Assembly: GCF_007846085.1 (NCBI RefSeq)
Contig: NZ_VOEJ01000001.1
Location: forward strand, 620,001 to 684,000
Direction of reading: 5' to 3'
DNA from: Mucilaginibacter pallidiroseus
Lineage (GTDB): Bacteria; Bacteroidota; Bacteroidia; Sphingobacteriales; Sphingobacteriaceae
Length of the DNA stretch: 64,000 nucleotides
Both the position numbers and the translations under genes were made by a program. Positions 52,725 to 61,933 of the stretch are shown in pieces (positions within the stretch are counted from its first letter, which is position 1; the number at the start of each line of letters is the position of its first letter). The notes below the pieces were generated by a model. The model had not been told where the DNA came from. It ran no database searches and was given only the letters and a program-made list of their open reading frames with translations.

Positions 52725-53453
52725 ATGTATCATCCATTTTCTGTTGCAGAAACCGTTACGGCTGCATGGAATATCTTCAGAAAGAACTTTGTAACTATAA
52801 TTGTATACTCCGTTATTGCATTCTTTTTATTAGGTGTGCTCAGCCTTATCATCGGCTTTATTTACTCTCCTGAAGATTTTCTTGGCTCCATGATCGTATC
52901 GTTCATATTGATATGGTTGCAGGCCTATACTACCCTGGGCCTATACAAACTGATCTTTACCGTAATCGACAGCGAGTATTACGACTTCGAATTTATACAG
53001 GTAATACCTAAAGCCAAAATGGTGTGGAGTTATCTTGCGGTGGTATTCATCTTTGCATTCCTGGTAACAAACCTGGGTATTTTAGTAGATTATCTGGAGC
53101 AAAGCCCAAACCTTCAGTTTGCAGTTGAAGTTGTTGCCGGTGTACTGGGTTTATATCTGGCCTTGCGGATTATGTTTTTTAACACGTTTATAGTTGATGA
53201 TGCCTCCGGCCCCATTGAATCATTAAAGCAAAGCTTTGAACTTACGCGTGGTTATTTATTAAAGGTAGTTTCGATACTTGCAATAATCATATTATTTATT
53301 GCCTTGCCTGCAAAGCTGGCTCAATATTACCCGTTAATATCCTTAACTATTCTATTCACCTATCCTTTTGTAAATATTATACTTGCGGTTACCTATCGCA
53401 AGTTGATTTACAGCCATCAGGATGTTGATGATGATATTGCCGAAACCAACTAA
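52725..53453 (+). CDS. Polytopic membrane protein, 242 aa
   Basis: Six hydrophobic segments are visible (for example VTIIVYSVIAFFLLGVLSLI, LAVVFIFAFLVTNLGILVDY, VSILAIIILFIALPAKLA), with an N-terminal amphipathic MYHPFSVAETVTAAWNIF. The pattern is that of the loosely defined membrane domains related to glycerophosphodiesterase-associated proteins and DUF4013-like families; I cannot give a function. It is sandwiched by short gaps (9 bp before, 2 bp after) between a glycosyltransferase and the GH3 gene, so it is part of that operon. Confidence 0.75.
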   Translation: MYHPFSVAETVTAAWNIFRKNFVTIIVYSVIAFFLLGVLSLIIGFIYSPEDFLGSMIVSFILIWLQAYTTLGLYKLIFTVIDSEYYDFEFIQVIPKAKMVWSYLAVVFIFAFLVTNLGILVDYLEQSPNLQFAVEVVAGVLGLYLALRIMFFNTFIVDDASGPIESLKQSFELTRGYLLKVVSILAIIILFIALPAKLAQYYPLISLTILFTYPFVNIILAVTYRKLIYSHQDVDDDIAETN

Positions 53454-53455
53454 TT

Positions 53456-54955
53456 ATGGGTTTAAAAGCATCGTTAAGTAAAGTATTTGCCGCCCTGGTA
53501 AACAGGCAACTCAACCGCATACGTAGCAATGCGGTTGCCCTGCAGCAAAAAACCTTTACCAACCTGGTTGATGCTGCCATACCTACTGCCTTCGGCAAGG
53601 ATCATGATTTTATCTCGATCAACAACTATGAGGACTTTAAAAAGAATGTTCCCCTTCGTGATTATGAGGATTTGCGCCCCTACATAGACCGAGTGGTAAA
53701 TGGCGAGGAAGATGTAATGTGGCCCGGCAAGCCGGCATACTTAGCAAAAACATCAGGAACTACTTCTGGGGTAAAATATATTCCGATCTCAAAAGAAAGC
53801 ATGCCCGAGCATATCAAAGCGGCACGCAATGCTTTGTTAAGCTACATACACGAAACAGGTAAGGCCGACTTTGTAGACGGCAAAATGATATTTTTGCAAG
53901 GCAGCCCGGTGCTCAGCGAAAATGCTGGCATTAACACCGGCAGGCTATCTGGTATTGTTGCGCACCACGTTCCTGCTTATCTCCAAAAAAATAGGCTGCC
54001 ATCATACCAAACCAATTGCATTGAAGATTGGGAAGAAAAGATTGATGCCATTGTCAACGAAACCGTTAACGAGGATATGCGCCTTATATCCGGCATACCT
54101 CCATGGTGTCAAATGTATTTCGATAGGTTGTCGGCCGTAAGTGGCGGCAAAAAGATAAAAGACATCTTTCCAAACTTTAAATTATTTGTGCACGGTGGCG
54201 TAAATTACGAGCCATATCGTTCACGCATGGAGGAGGTTATCGGCACAAAGATCGATTCCATAGAAACTTACCCCGCATCTGAGGGCTTTATTGCTTTTCA
54301 AGATTCGCAAAAGGAAAAAGGCTTGCTATTGATGGTGAATGCCGGTATTTTTTACGAGTTTATTCCGTCTGACGAGTACTATAACGAAAACCCTACCCGC
54401 ATTAACCTAAAGGATGTGGAACTTGATAAAAACTATGCTTTGATACTCAACACCAGTGCCGGCCTATGGGGTTACAGTATTGGCGATACGGTAAAATTTG
54501 TTTCTAAAAACCCTTACCGTATTGTGGTAACGGGCCGTATAAAGCATTATATATCTGCTTTTGGAGAGCACGTGATAGGCGAAGAAGTGGAACATGCGCT
54601 GATGAGTGTCGCCGCAAAACATGGCGTTGACGTAATTGAGTTTACGGTTGCGCCACAGGTAACACCTGATGCAGGGCAATTACCTTACCATGAGTGGTTT
54701 ATAGAGTTTGGTAAAGAGCCCCAAGATATGGCAACGTTTGCCGCTGAGGTTGACAAAGCATTGCAACAAAAAAATATTTACTATTTTGACCTTATTGAGG
54801 GTAACATTTTGCAGCCTTTGATTGTCAGAAGTCTTAAAAAGGATACTTTTATAAACTATATGCGTGGCCAGGGCAAACTTGGCGGGCAAAACAAAGTGCC
54901 AAGGTTATCAAACGACAGAAAAATAGCCGACGGATTAAAAGTATTTGTTAATTGA
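53456..54955 (+). CDS. GH3 auxin-responsive promoter family protein (acyl-amido synthetase-like)
   Basis: 499 aa. The ATP/AMP-binding loop of the ANL-type fold is in YLAKTSGTTSGVKYIPIS; GVNYEPYRSRMEEV, ETYPASEGFIAFQDS and YSIGDTVKFVSKNPYR follow in GH3 order. Plant GH3 enzymes conjugate amino acids to auxin or jasmonate through acyl-adenylates. The bacterial homologues, frequent in Bacteroidota, have no settled substrate. It overlaps no gene but is 2 bp from the upstream membrane gene and 10 bp from dxr. Confidence 0.9.
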   Translation: MGLKASLSKVFAALVNRQLNRIRSNAVALQQKTFTNLVDAAIPTAFGKDHDFISINNYEDFKKNVPLRDYEDLRPYIDRVVNGEEDVMWPGKPAYLAKTSGTTSGVKYIPISKESMPEHIKAARNALLSYIHETGKADFVDGKMIFLQGSPVLSENAGINTGRLSGIVAHHVPAYLQKNRLPSYQTNCIEDWEEKIDAIVNETVNEDMRLISGIPPWCQMYFDRLSAVSGGKKIKDIFPNFKLFVHGGVNYEPYRSRMEEVIGTKIDSIETYPASEGFIAFQDSQKEKGLLLMVNAGIFYEFIPSDEYYNENPTRINLKDVELDKNYALILNTSAGLWGYSIGDTVKFVSKNPYRIVVTGRIKHYISAFGEHVIGEEVEHALMSVAAKHGVDVIEFTVAPQVTPDAGQLPYHEWFIEFGKEPQDMATFAAEVDKALQQKNIYYFDLIEGNILQPLIVRSLKKDTFINYMRGQGKLGGQNKVPRLSNDRKIADGLKVFVN

Positions 54956-54965
54956 ATAACCTGGT

Positions 54966-56147
54966 TTGAATAATAAAAAGCAAATTGCCATTCTTGGCTC
55001 TTCCGGAAGCATAGGCACGCAAACATTAGACGTAGTTAGGCAAAACCCCGACTTGTTTAGCGTTTTTATGCTTACGGTAAACATAAACGCCGAGCTACTG
55101 ATTGCGCAGGCTACCGAATTTTTGCCGAAATATGCCATTATATGCGACGAAAGCAAGTACCGGCAGGTTCGTGACGCTTTGGTACACCTGCCTGTTAAAG
55201 TGCTGGCCGGTCACGATGCAATTAGCGAATACGTAGCCCAACCTGAGATCGATATTGTATTGACAGCAATGGTGGGCTTTGCCGGTGTTGAACCTACGAT
55301 AAATGCAATAAAAGCCGGGAAAGATATTGCATTGGCTAACAAGGAAACCCTGGTTGTTGCAGGCGAACTGATAACCAACCTTGCAAAAGAGCACAACGTA
55401 AAAATATTACCGGTAGATAGTGAGCACTCGGCCATTTTTCAATGTATTGCAGGCGAGTCGCATAACCCAATAGAAAAAGTTATTTTGACCGCGTCCGGCG
55501 GGCCTTTTAGGGGTAAAACTCTGGAACAGCTGGCTAACGTTACCCGCGAGCATGCGCTTAAACACCCTAACTGGGTAATGGGTGCTAAGATTACTATCGA
55601 CTCGGCCTCTTTAATGAATAAAGGGCTTGAGGTAATTGAGGCGAAATGGTTATTTGATTTGCAGGTCGATCAAATTGATGTGATTGTGCATCCGCAATCA
55701 ATCATCCATTCGATGGTGCAATTCGAAGATGGATCCATCAAGGCACAAATGGGTTTGCCTGATATGAAACTGCCTATACAGTATGCATTAAGCTACCCAA
55801 AGCGAATAAAAACCGACTTTAAGCGTTTCGATTTTACAAATTATCCTAATTTGACGTTTGAAAAACCAGATACCGGTACCTTTCGTAATCTTCAATTAGC
55901 GTATGATGCCTTACAGCGCGGTGGCAACATGCCATGCATAATTAATGCAGCAAATGAAATAGCGGTTGAAGCTTTCTTAAACAACAAAGTTGGCTTTTTA
56001 GAAATGAGCGATATTGTTGAGACTTGCATGCAACAAATAGCTTATATAGCACAACCCACACTTGACGACTATTTGACTACCGATAAACAAACGCGCATAT
56101 TTGCGCAAAATTTAATACAAAAAAAGCCGTTAAAGGCTGTGTACTGA
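54966..56147 (+). CDS. dxr: 1-deoxy-D-xylulose 5-phosphate reductoisomerase
   Basis: 393 aa, started by TTG at 54966; no ATG lies nearer than the NADPH loop. Motifs: IAILGSSGSIGTQTLDVVRQ (NADPH), ALANKETLVVAGELI, PVDSEHSAIFQC (metal Asp/Glu), TASGGPF, KITIDSASLMNKGLEVIEAK and DVIVHPQSIIHSMVQF with the catalytic His. It makes 2-C-methyl-D-erythritol 4-phosphate, the committed step of the MEP isoprenoid pathway. It lies 28 bp before rseP, a pairing frequent in bacteria. Confidence 0.96.
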   Translation: MNNKKQIAILGSSGSIGTQTLDVVRQNPDLFSVFMLTVNINAELLIAQATEFLPKYAIICDESKYRQVRDALVHLPVKVLAGHDAISEYVAQPEIDIVLTAMVGFAGVEPTINAIKAGKDIALANKETLVVAGELITNLAKEHNVKILPVDSEHSAIFQCIAGESHNPIEKVILTASGGPFRGKTLEQLANVTREHALKHPNWVMGAKITIDSASLMNKGLEVIEAKWLFDLQVDQIDVIVHPQSIIHSMVQFEDGSIKAQMGLPDMKLPIQYALSYPKRIKTDFKRFDFTNYPNLTFEKPDTGTFRNLQLAYDALQRGGNMPCIINAANEIAVEAFLNNKVGFLEMSDIVETCMQQIAYIAQPTLDDYLTTDKQTRIFAQNLIQKKPLKAVY

Positions 56148-56174
56148 TAACCTTAACAGAAGAGATACAACGGA

Positions 56175-57506
56175 ATGAGCGTTTTGATAATGGCCGGCCA
56201 ATTAATACTTGGTCTTTCAATTTTAGTGATACTACATGAGTTTGGGCACTTTTTGGCTGCCCGCGCTTTCGGGATAAAAGTAGAGAAGTTTTACCTGTTT
56301 TTCGACGCATGGGGCGTTAGCCTTTTTAAGTTCAATTATAAAGGTGTAGAGTACGGTATAGGCTGGCTGCCCCTTGGAGGCTACGTTAAAATTGCCGGCA
56401 TGATAGATGAGTCGATGGATACCGACCAACTTGCCGGCCCGCCACAACCCTGGGAATTTAGGGCCAAACCTGCATGGCAACGTTTAATAGTGATGCTGGG
56501 CGGTATTATTGTCAACATCATTGTGGGTATATTTATCTTTTGGATGCTTACCATAAGGTATGGCGAAAGCTACACGCCCAATAACAGCATTAAATACGGT
56601 ATTGTACCCGGCTCAATTGGCCGTAGTATGGGCCTTAAAGTTGGGGACAAGATCACCGCTGTTAACGGTAAACCTGTAGAGCGTTTTGAAGACCTTACAA
56701 GCTCGAAAGTATTATTGGATAACACTGTATTAACCGTACAGCGCGGTACCCAAAACTTTGATATCAAGGTACCCCCTACTATACTGAATGACCTTTCTGA
56801 TCTTGGTATTGAAGAGTTTATTAGCAGGGCGCCACGTAACAAATTCAGTGTCGATTCGGTTTATGGTGCGTCTAAAAAAGCTGGTCTTCAAAAGGGTGAC
56901 AGTATTGTAGCTGTAAATAACAATCCAACTTTGTTTTTTGATCAGTTACAGACGCAGCTACAAGCTAATAAAGGTAAAACTGTACAACTTTCAGTGAAAC
57001 GTAACGACAGTGTATTCAACCGACCTATCCAGGTTGATGCGGAAGGTCACATTGGCTTCGCCCGTCCTATCAAAGAGGTACTGCCTAATTTAAAAACAGT
57101 TCATTACAACTTTTTCGCGGCATTACCAATTGGCGCCGTTAAAGCGTGGGGAATGTTTACAGATAACGCCAAAGGCATAGCCAAGATTTTTACCGGTCAG
57201 GTTAAGGCACGCAAGGCAATATCAAGCCCTATAGGCATTGCAGTAATGTTTGGCAGCAGTGTAGACTGGGTTAGGTTTTGGAGCCTTGTAGGTTTCCTAT
57301 CAATGGTTTTAGCGCTAACAAACCTTCTGCCAATCCCAGGTTTGGATGGTGGCCATACCCTGTTCCTGATTATTGAAATGATTAAAGGCAAACCACTAAG
57401 CGATAAGTTTTTGGAACGTGCGCAGATAGTTGGCTTCGTTTTACTGATTTCGTTAATGGTGTTTGCATTTGGTAATGACATTGTGAAGCAGATAACCAAG
57501 AAATAG
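56175..57506 (+). CDS. rseP: RIP metalloprotease RseP (site-2 protease)
   Basis: 443 aa. Zinc-binding HEFGH at residues 21-25 within the first transmembrane helix (LVILHEFGHFLAARAFGIKV), a second metal ligand in NLLPIPGLDGGH, and two PDZ domains in between (GLKVGDKITAVNGKPVERF near 160; GLQKGDSIVAVNNNPTLFF near 240). It cleaves transmembrane segments of anti-sigma factors and remnant signal peptides. It is the last gene of the run that begins with the glycosyltransferase at 51747, and a hairpin follows. Confidence 0.95.
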   Translation: MSVLIMAGQLILGLSILVILHEFGHFLAARAFGIKVEKFYLFFDAWGVSLFKFNYKGVEYGIGWLPLGGYVKIAGMIDESMDTDQLAGPPQPWEFRAKPAWQRLIVMLGGIIVNIIVGIFIFWMLTIRYGESYTPNNSIKYGIVPGSIGRSMGLKVGDKITAVNGKPVERFEDLTSSKVLLDNTVLTVQRGTQNFDIKVPPTILNDLSDLGIEEFISRAPRNKFSVDSVYGASKKAGLQKGDSIVAVNNNPTLFFDQLQTQLQANKGKTVQLSVKRNDSVFNRPIQVDAEGHIGFARPIKEVLPNLKTVHYNFFAALPIGAVKAWGMFTDNAKGIAKIFTGQVKARKAISSPIGIAVMFGSSVDWVRFWSLVGFLSMVLALTNLLPIPGLDGGHTLFLIIEMIKGKPLSDKFLERAQIVGFVLLISLMVFAFGNDIVKQITKK

Positions 57507-57530
57507 TATATAAGAAATTAAGAATAACGA

Positions 57531-57559
57531 AATGGCCGGAGTTTTCAATTCCGGCCATT
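57531..57559. terminator. Hairpin between rseP and DUF4199 genes
   Basis: AATGGCCGGA (57531-57540) pairs perfectly with TCCGGCCATT (57550-57559). The T-run on the plus side is weak, but the position between convergent genes fits a shared terminator. Confidence 0.55.
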
Positions 57560-57587
57560 ATGTTTGATATAAGATTTTTTAAGGTCT

Positions 57588-58130
57588 CTAGGCAGTGGTC
57601 AACGCTTCAGCTTTATTGTTCTTTTTTAACAGTAACGCTACGATTAAGGAAACGATAAGGCCTATTGGAAAGATCTCCACAAAGAACGTGAACAACGCTA
57701 TTTTAAACGGACTACGGTAAATATCTTTGAACGATTCCATCTCCGCTATGCTGTCTTTTATTTCCTGTGCAGATTTACCGCTTTCCTGTATTTGCTTGGT
57801 GTTGTATGCAACCAACTTATTCATAAAGTCGGGCACTACTGTATAGTAATATATCATCCATACTGCCGTGTACATGGTTGATGCTATTAAAGCTACATAT
57901 AGCCCTTGTTTAAATGCCATACCGAAACTGATTGTACCGCCGTTGGCATCGCGATAGCTTTTGACATATGGGTACATAATGGCCAATGCTAAAATCATGA
58001 AGGTGTAGCCCAGCACCATACCGCCCTCAAAACTGTTTGACCGATAGCATAATGTTACATTAATAAGCATACCGGCGCTAACCACAACGCCGCTTATCAG
58101 CCCGAATTTCAATAGTTTGTTTTTCATCAT
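57588..58130 (-). CDS. DUF4199 domain-containing membrane protein
   Basis: 180 aa with four transmembrane helices (FGLISGVVVSAGMLINVTLC, MVLGYTFMILALAIMYPYVK, LYVALIASTMYTAVWMIYYY, FTFFVEIFPIGLIVSLIVAL) and a charged stretch of ~45 residues between the third and fourth. This is the layout of DUF4199, a family almost confined to Bacteroidota and without an assigned role. It lies about 110 bp downstream of a membrane-bound LuxR-type regulator on the same strand and may be controlled by it. Confidence 0.85.
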   Translation of the reverse strand: MMKNKLLKFGLISGVVVSAGMLINVTLCYRSNSFEGGMVLGYTFMILALAIMYPYVKSYRDANGGTISFGMAFKQGLYVALIASTMYTAVWMIYYYTVVPDFMNKLVAYNTKQIQESGKSAQEIKDSIAEMESFKDIYRSPFKIALFTFFVEIFPIGLIVSLIVALLLKKNNKAEALTTA

Positions 58131-58238
58131 TTAATATTATTTAATGCCTCAAAGGTGAATTATCGCTTTAAAAATTCATTCATACTAAAGGGTGATTTTA
58201 TTGATTAAGCGAGATTTAATACAAAAGTATTAAGACCT

Positions 58239-58712
58239 TCACGGTATAATGCTGAGTTTCTTCCCCATATCAACTGCCTGCGTTCGCCGCTTTACATTTA
58301 GCTTTTCAAACAACCTCGAAGTATGTGTTTTGACTGTATTGACAGATACATAAAGTTCATCAGCAATCTGCTGATTGCTTGCACCCGAAGCTATGAGTTG
58401 AAGAACCTCTACCTCTCGCCTGCTAAGCCCAAGCCTGCTGAACTCGGCATCGTTAAATACAAAGTCGTCAGTTGGCCTTACAACAATTTCGCGGTCAACA
58501 TACACGGTTTGCTGTTTTGGTTTGGATAGTTTTTTTGTAAGCCATACGCCCACACCTAAAAACACTGCGGCTATAAGACCAGCATATAATTCAACAGCAT
58601 GATCAGTAATAATAAACTTCCACTCCAGCCATTTCAGCAGTACCATTAGAAGCGCAAGCGAAAAGCCGTATATGATAAGCGATCGGTTACGCATCAACAA
58701 CGTAGTAGACAT
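58239..58712 (-). CDS. Membrane-anchored LuxR-type (GerE) transcription regulator
   Basis: 157 aa. Two N-terminal transmembrane helices (SLIIYGFSLALLMVLLKWLE and AVELYAGLIAAVFLGVGVWL) precede a short linker and a GerE HTH domain at ~90-150: LSRREVEVLQLIASGASNQQIADELYVS (in two parts) with NTVKTHTSRLFEKLNVKRRT. There is no receiver or ligand domain, so it senses through the membrane part or is simply tethered. Such compact regulators often precede DUF4199 or similar membrane genes in Bacteroidota, as here. Confidence 0.88.
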   Translation of the reverse strand: MSTTLLMRNRSLIIYGFSLALLMVLLKWLEWKFIITDHAVELYAGLIAAVFLGVGVWLTKKLSKPKQQTVYVDREIVVRPTDDFVFNDAEFSRLGLSRREVEVLQLIASGASNQQIADELYVSVNTVKTHTSRLFEKLNVKRRTQAVDMGKKLSIIP

Positions 58713-58750
58713 TTCAAGATTGGTTTATAACTTAAAAATAGCAATTCAAG

Positions 58751-59905
58751 CTAAACGGTTGCTGCTTTGCTTTGAGAAATTTTTTGAAAGCGGGTTTTTA
58801 GGCGCAGAAAATAACGCTCGTAACCGTAATAAGAAACAGTGGCCAGGGCAATGATAAGCACCATACTACCGAAATAGAAGATCAGGTTTTGGCTTACAGG
58901 CCCGGCATCTGGCAGGTAGCGCTTAACCAGGTAAAAAGTCAAAAACAAAGGGTACTTATGCAAGAGGTATATCCCGTAGGATATTTTGCCAATAAACTTA
59001 AGGCCACTGCCTTTAAATGACAACACGCTTGTTTGGCTTTCACACAAATTGGCAATTAATAAAGCCGATAAAATGGACAAGGGTAAATCGGCCCTTGGAA
59101 TACCATGCGTAACATCTAGCAATGTAATCATGATAATGCCTAATATAATTAACCACTGCATATACTTGTTAAACAATGCGTTAAATAGCTTTTGGTATCT
59201 AAAGGTAAACTCCGGCCATTTGGTATTATAGTAAAGCAAGGCAACTATTGCACCAATCATCATATTATCAAAACGGGCATAATAAAGCACCTTATTAAAC
59301 GCTTCAAATCCTTTGCTACGCACCGGCATACTATGTATAATAGTGGCAAACACAATTATGGATAAGCAGATGATGATAAGCACTTTAAGGATATTTTCTC
59401 GCTTTTTGATTTTAAAGATATGCGGATGGAAAATATAAAATTGCTCCTCGGTACCAATTGACCATATTGGGTCAAATATCGACGGTAACATATGCATACA
59501 AAACGCAAGGCTGGGAACAAAAAACACACTCATTAAAAATCCAGTGGTTGAGCCTTGGGCCGGATAAATAAAAAAGCCGGTCAACACCACCAGGAAGTAC
59601 AACGGCCAGATGCGTAATATGCGGCGTGTGTAAAAATCGCGCATGCCTATACCGTTAAACTTTTTCTTTTCTTCGAGCAACAAATAGGTTATCAGGAAAC
59701 CACTTAGCGAAAAAAATATGGTTACCCCTATTCCTCCGAAATGTGATAGATTTAAAAACTCGAAACGTTGGAAACCATAATCAACCTTGTGGTACTCAAT
59801 ATGCGATATAACTACCATCAATGCAGCTATTGCCCTAATGCCATCCAGATTGGCAAAGTATAAGTAACTTTTTTTATGATTTACTTCCGTCGGCGTTTCG
59901 CTCAT
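58751..59905 (-). CDS. Acyltransferase 3 family membrane protein
   Basis: 384 aa with about ten transmembrane helices. The family start is NLDGIRAIAALMVVISHIEY with the catalytic His35; FFSLSGFLITYLLL and RRILRIWPLYFLVV follow, as in OafA-type O-acetyltransferases. It moves acetyl or another acyl group across the inner membrane onto a polysaccharide, LPS or peptidoglycan sugar. Its start overlaps the GHKL-ATPase gene by 4 bp, making it the last gene of the partner-switching operon and its most obvious output. No SGNH domain is fused. Confidence 0.9.
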   Translation of the reverse strand: MSETPTEVNHKKSYLYFANLDGIRAIAALMVVISHIEYHKVDYGFQRFEFLNLSHFGGIGVTIFFSLSGFLITYLLLEEKKKFNGIGMRDFYTRRILRIWPLYFLVVLTGFFIYPAQGSTTGFLMSVFFVPSLAFCMHMLPSIFDPIWSIGTEEQFYIFHPHIFKIKKRENILKVLIIICLSIIVFATIIHSMPVRSKGFEAFNKVLYYARFDNMMIGAIVALLYYNTKWPEFTFRYQKLFNALFNKYMQWLIILGIIMITLLDVTHGIPRADLPLSILSALLIANLCESQTSVLSFKGSGLKFIGKISYGIYLLHKYPLFLTFYLVKRYLPDAGPVSQNLIFYFGSMVLIIALATVSYYGYERYFLRLKTRFQKISQSKAATV

Positions 59906-60453
59906 AAGGTACGTTGGCGGCTAATAGTAGCGATAAAGTTGTTGTTTGCGCCGGCAGTATCGTAGTGATACTCGAAACTGGTACATACACTGGTTATAAT
60001 TAATAAACCAAAATGTTCTGTAACATTACCAATATCCGGCATTTGGTGGGTGTCATTAAAGTCTTCAACAAAAAATGAAACCCTGTTACCTGCCTGCAAT
60101 TTAGCTTTTAATGTACAATTGAAGTCATTGTAAATGGAAATAATTTCCTTTTTAAAGTTGGCAGATATTGGCCATAGGAGTTGCCTGCCCAGTATGTTAA
60201 GCATTAAAGGCGTACCCCAATCAATTTTTTTGATAACAATATTGTCTTCATCAACAGCTACTTTTATCAACGTACTTATTGCACCGCTATGCTTTACAGC
60301 ATTGGTAAGTAATTCAACAAGCACAGGTTTGATATTATCGATAACTCGGGCTGATACACCACATTCCTCCAGATACACGGTTATCTCAACTACTTTTTTA
60401 TAAAGCGCGTCTGCAGTGTTATTGAAAGTAAAATCCCTGGATGACGAGCCCAT
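59902..60453 (-). CDS. GHKL ATPase, anti-sigma-factor kinase-like (RsbW/SpoIIAB type)
   Basis: 183 aa. The N-box VLVELLTNAVKHSG (Asn51) identifies a HATPase domain. The G1 box, DxGxG in RsbW, reads KIDWGTPL, and the G2 region is FGLLIITSVCTSFEYHYD, so ATP binding may be modified. In partner switching this protein phosphorylates the STAS protein encoded 2 bp upstream and, when free, captures another target. No sigma factor gene is present in the window. Cytoplasmic; overlaps the acyltransferase gene by 4 bp. Confidence 0.82.
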   Translation of the reverse strand: MGSSSRDFTFNNTADALYKKVVEITVYLEECGVSARVIDNIKPVLVELLTNAVKHSGAISTLIKVAVDEDNIVIKKIDWGTPLMLNILGRQLLWPISANFKKEIISIYNDFNCTLKAKLQAGNRVSFFVEDFNDTHQMPDIGNVTEHFGLLIITSVCTSFEYHYDTAGANNNFIATISRQRTL

Positions 60454-60455
60454 TT

Positions 60456-60791
60456 TTAAAGAGCTGAGAGTGCTGCGGTGGTTGTTGGATATATTTTAAA
60501 CGCCTTATCCAACCGTATCAATCCAAAAAGGTTTTGGATGTCCTTATTTAAACCGCTTAGCACAATTTCGGCCTTATTTGATATGGCATATTTCAAAGAG
60601 GATACCAGGGCACCCAAAAAGGAACTGTCTACATAAACAACGTTATCAAAACTCACAACAAGATATTTATAACCTTCATCCACAAGGGTGTTCAATTCGG
60701 TTTTAAACGAGTCGGCCACAGTAAGGTTGGCTTCGGCTGGTTGTATGTTGGCCACTACGGCATTGCTATGCACATCTGCTATAATTGTCAT
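60456..60791 (-). CDS. STAS-domain protein (anti-anti-sigma-like)
   Basis: 111 aa, a single STAS domain. The phospho-acceptor is Ser57 in VYVDSSFLGALVSSL, matching the DSSG site of SpoIIAA/RsbV except that Gly is Phe. It would cycle between a form phosphorylated by the GHKL protein and one dephosphorylated by the receiver-PP2C protein; both genes are within 3 bp on either side. The unphosphorylated form is expected to bind the kinase and free its target. Confidence 0.87.
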   Translation of the reverse strand: MTIIADVHSNAVVANIQPAEANLTVADSFKTELNTLVDEGYKYLVVSFDNVVYVDSSFLGALVSSLKYAISNKAEIVLSGLNKDIQNLFGLIRLDKAFKIYPTTTAALSAL

Positions 60792-60794
60792 CAG

Positions 60795-61925
60795 TTAAGT
60801 TTTTTCTATATAAATAAGGCTGCAATCATCAATGTGTGCAGCGATTATACTACTTATAAATTCACTTTGCTTAAATTCAGCAAATGGTCTGCTTAAATAT
60901 GGCGACAATTCACTTTCAAATAATGCGTAGTCCGTTTTTTTTCCATCAGCATCTTCATAGTCAATTAGGCCATCAGTAAACATAAACAGCTTATCGCCTG
61001 CATTAAGGTTAATGGTTTGTTCATCAAAGCTACCGTCCTGCATTAAGCCAAGCAGCATACCAGATGATTGCACCTTTGATAAGCTTTTGCTGTTACAATC
61101 ATAGTGCAATAATGGTAAGTCGCCGGCGCCGGAATAAGTCACCATGGCTGTGTCTGCATCTATCAAAACCAAACTAAGGCTGGATAGTACATCGCTAACC
61201 ACCGGATCATGAAAAATCACGTTGTTTATTTTCTGCAGGATGCTTTTGGTCGAAAAATCTTCTTCGGCAATACAAATGCGTACGGCGGCCCTAATGTAGC
61301 TAAGGTAGCCAAATGAAAAGAACCATGCTCCCCATTTTTTGCCCATCACATCGCCCAATACAATGAAGGTGTAGCGCTCACTTACTTTTATAAAATCTAT
61401 AAAATCGCCGCCGGGGTAATCCTGAAATGGCTTGTGCCAAAAATCCACCTCGAAGTCTTTTACAACGGGCAGCGCTTTTGGTACCGAGTGCAGGTTCAAG
61501 GCCGAAGCGGCCCTGCTAAGCTCCTGTACACTGCGCTGATGCTGCTCGTGAACGGCTGTAAGGAAGTTATTGATCTTGGTAACTATAACCGGTACCGGCG
61601 TATCTTTTAATATATAATCAATGGCTTCCATGTTTACACCGGCAAGCATAACCTGGTTATCTGCTTCGGATGTTAAAAACATGAACGGAATATCGCGGTA
61701 TGCCGGTTCATCAATTAGCAGCTGCCTAAAGGCAAAACCATCAATATCGGGCATGTGATAGTCGGACAGGATAACGTCTGGCGTGTGCTGTTTAAGCACC
61801 AACATGGCTGCATTTGCCGATATTGCTTTCAGGCACTTAAACCCTTCTTTGCTTAGCGCCTTTGCCATCATCTCCAGCACAAGCGGATTATCATCTACCA
61901 GCAGTATTTTTTTTGATGGCGGCAT
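60795..61925 (-). CDS. Response regulator with PP2C/SpoIIE-type phosphatase output
   Basis: 376 aa. Residues 1-120 are a receiver domain: acidic pair D11-D12 (LLVDDNP), phospho-acceptor D55 (ILSDYHMPD), Thr in MFLTSEAD and Lys in DYILKD. After a short helical linker the SpoIIE-type PP2C domain shows YPGGDFIDF, VLGDVMGKKW, MFTDGLIDYED and DDCSLIYI, all metal aspartates present. Phosphorylation of D55 by a histidine kinase (none adjacent) should control dephosphorylation of the STAS partner. This is an RsbU/RsbP-like role with a two-component input. Confidence 0.9.
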   Translation of the reverse strand: MPPSKKILLVDDNPLVLEMMAKALSKEGFKCLKAISANAAMLVLKQHTPDVILSDYHMPDIDGFAFRQLLIDEPAYRDIPFMFLTSEADNQVMLAGVNMEAIDYILKDTPVPVIVTKINNFLTAVHEQHQRSVQELSRAASALNLHSVPKALPVVKDFEVDFWHKPFQDYPGGDFIDFIKVSERYTFIVLGDVMGKKWGAWFFSFGYLSYIRAAVRICIAEEDFSTKSILQKINNVIFHDPVVSDVLSSLSLVLIDADTAMVTYSGAGDLPLLHYDCNSKSLSKVQSSGMLLGLMQDGSFDEQTINLNAGDKLFMFTDGLIDYEDADGKKTDYALFESELSPYLSRPFAEFKQSEFISSIIAAHIDDCSLIYIEKT

Positions 61926-61933
61926 AGGATTTG

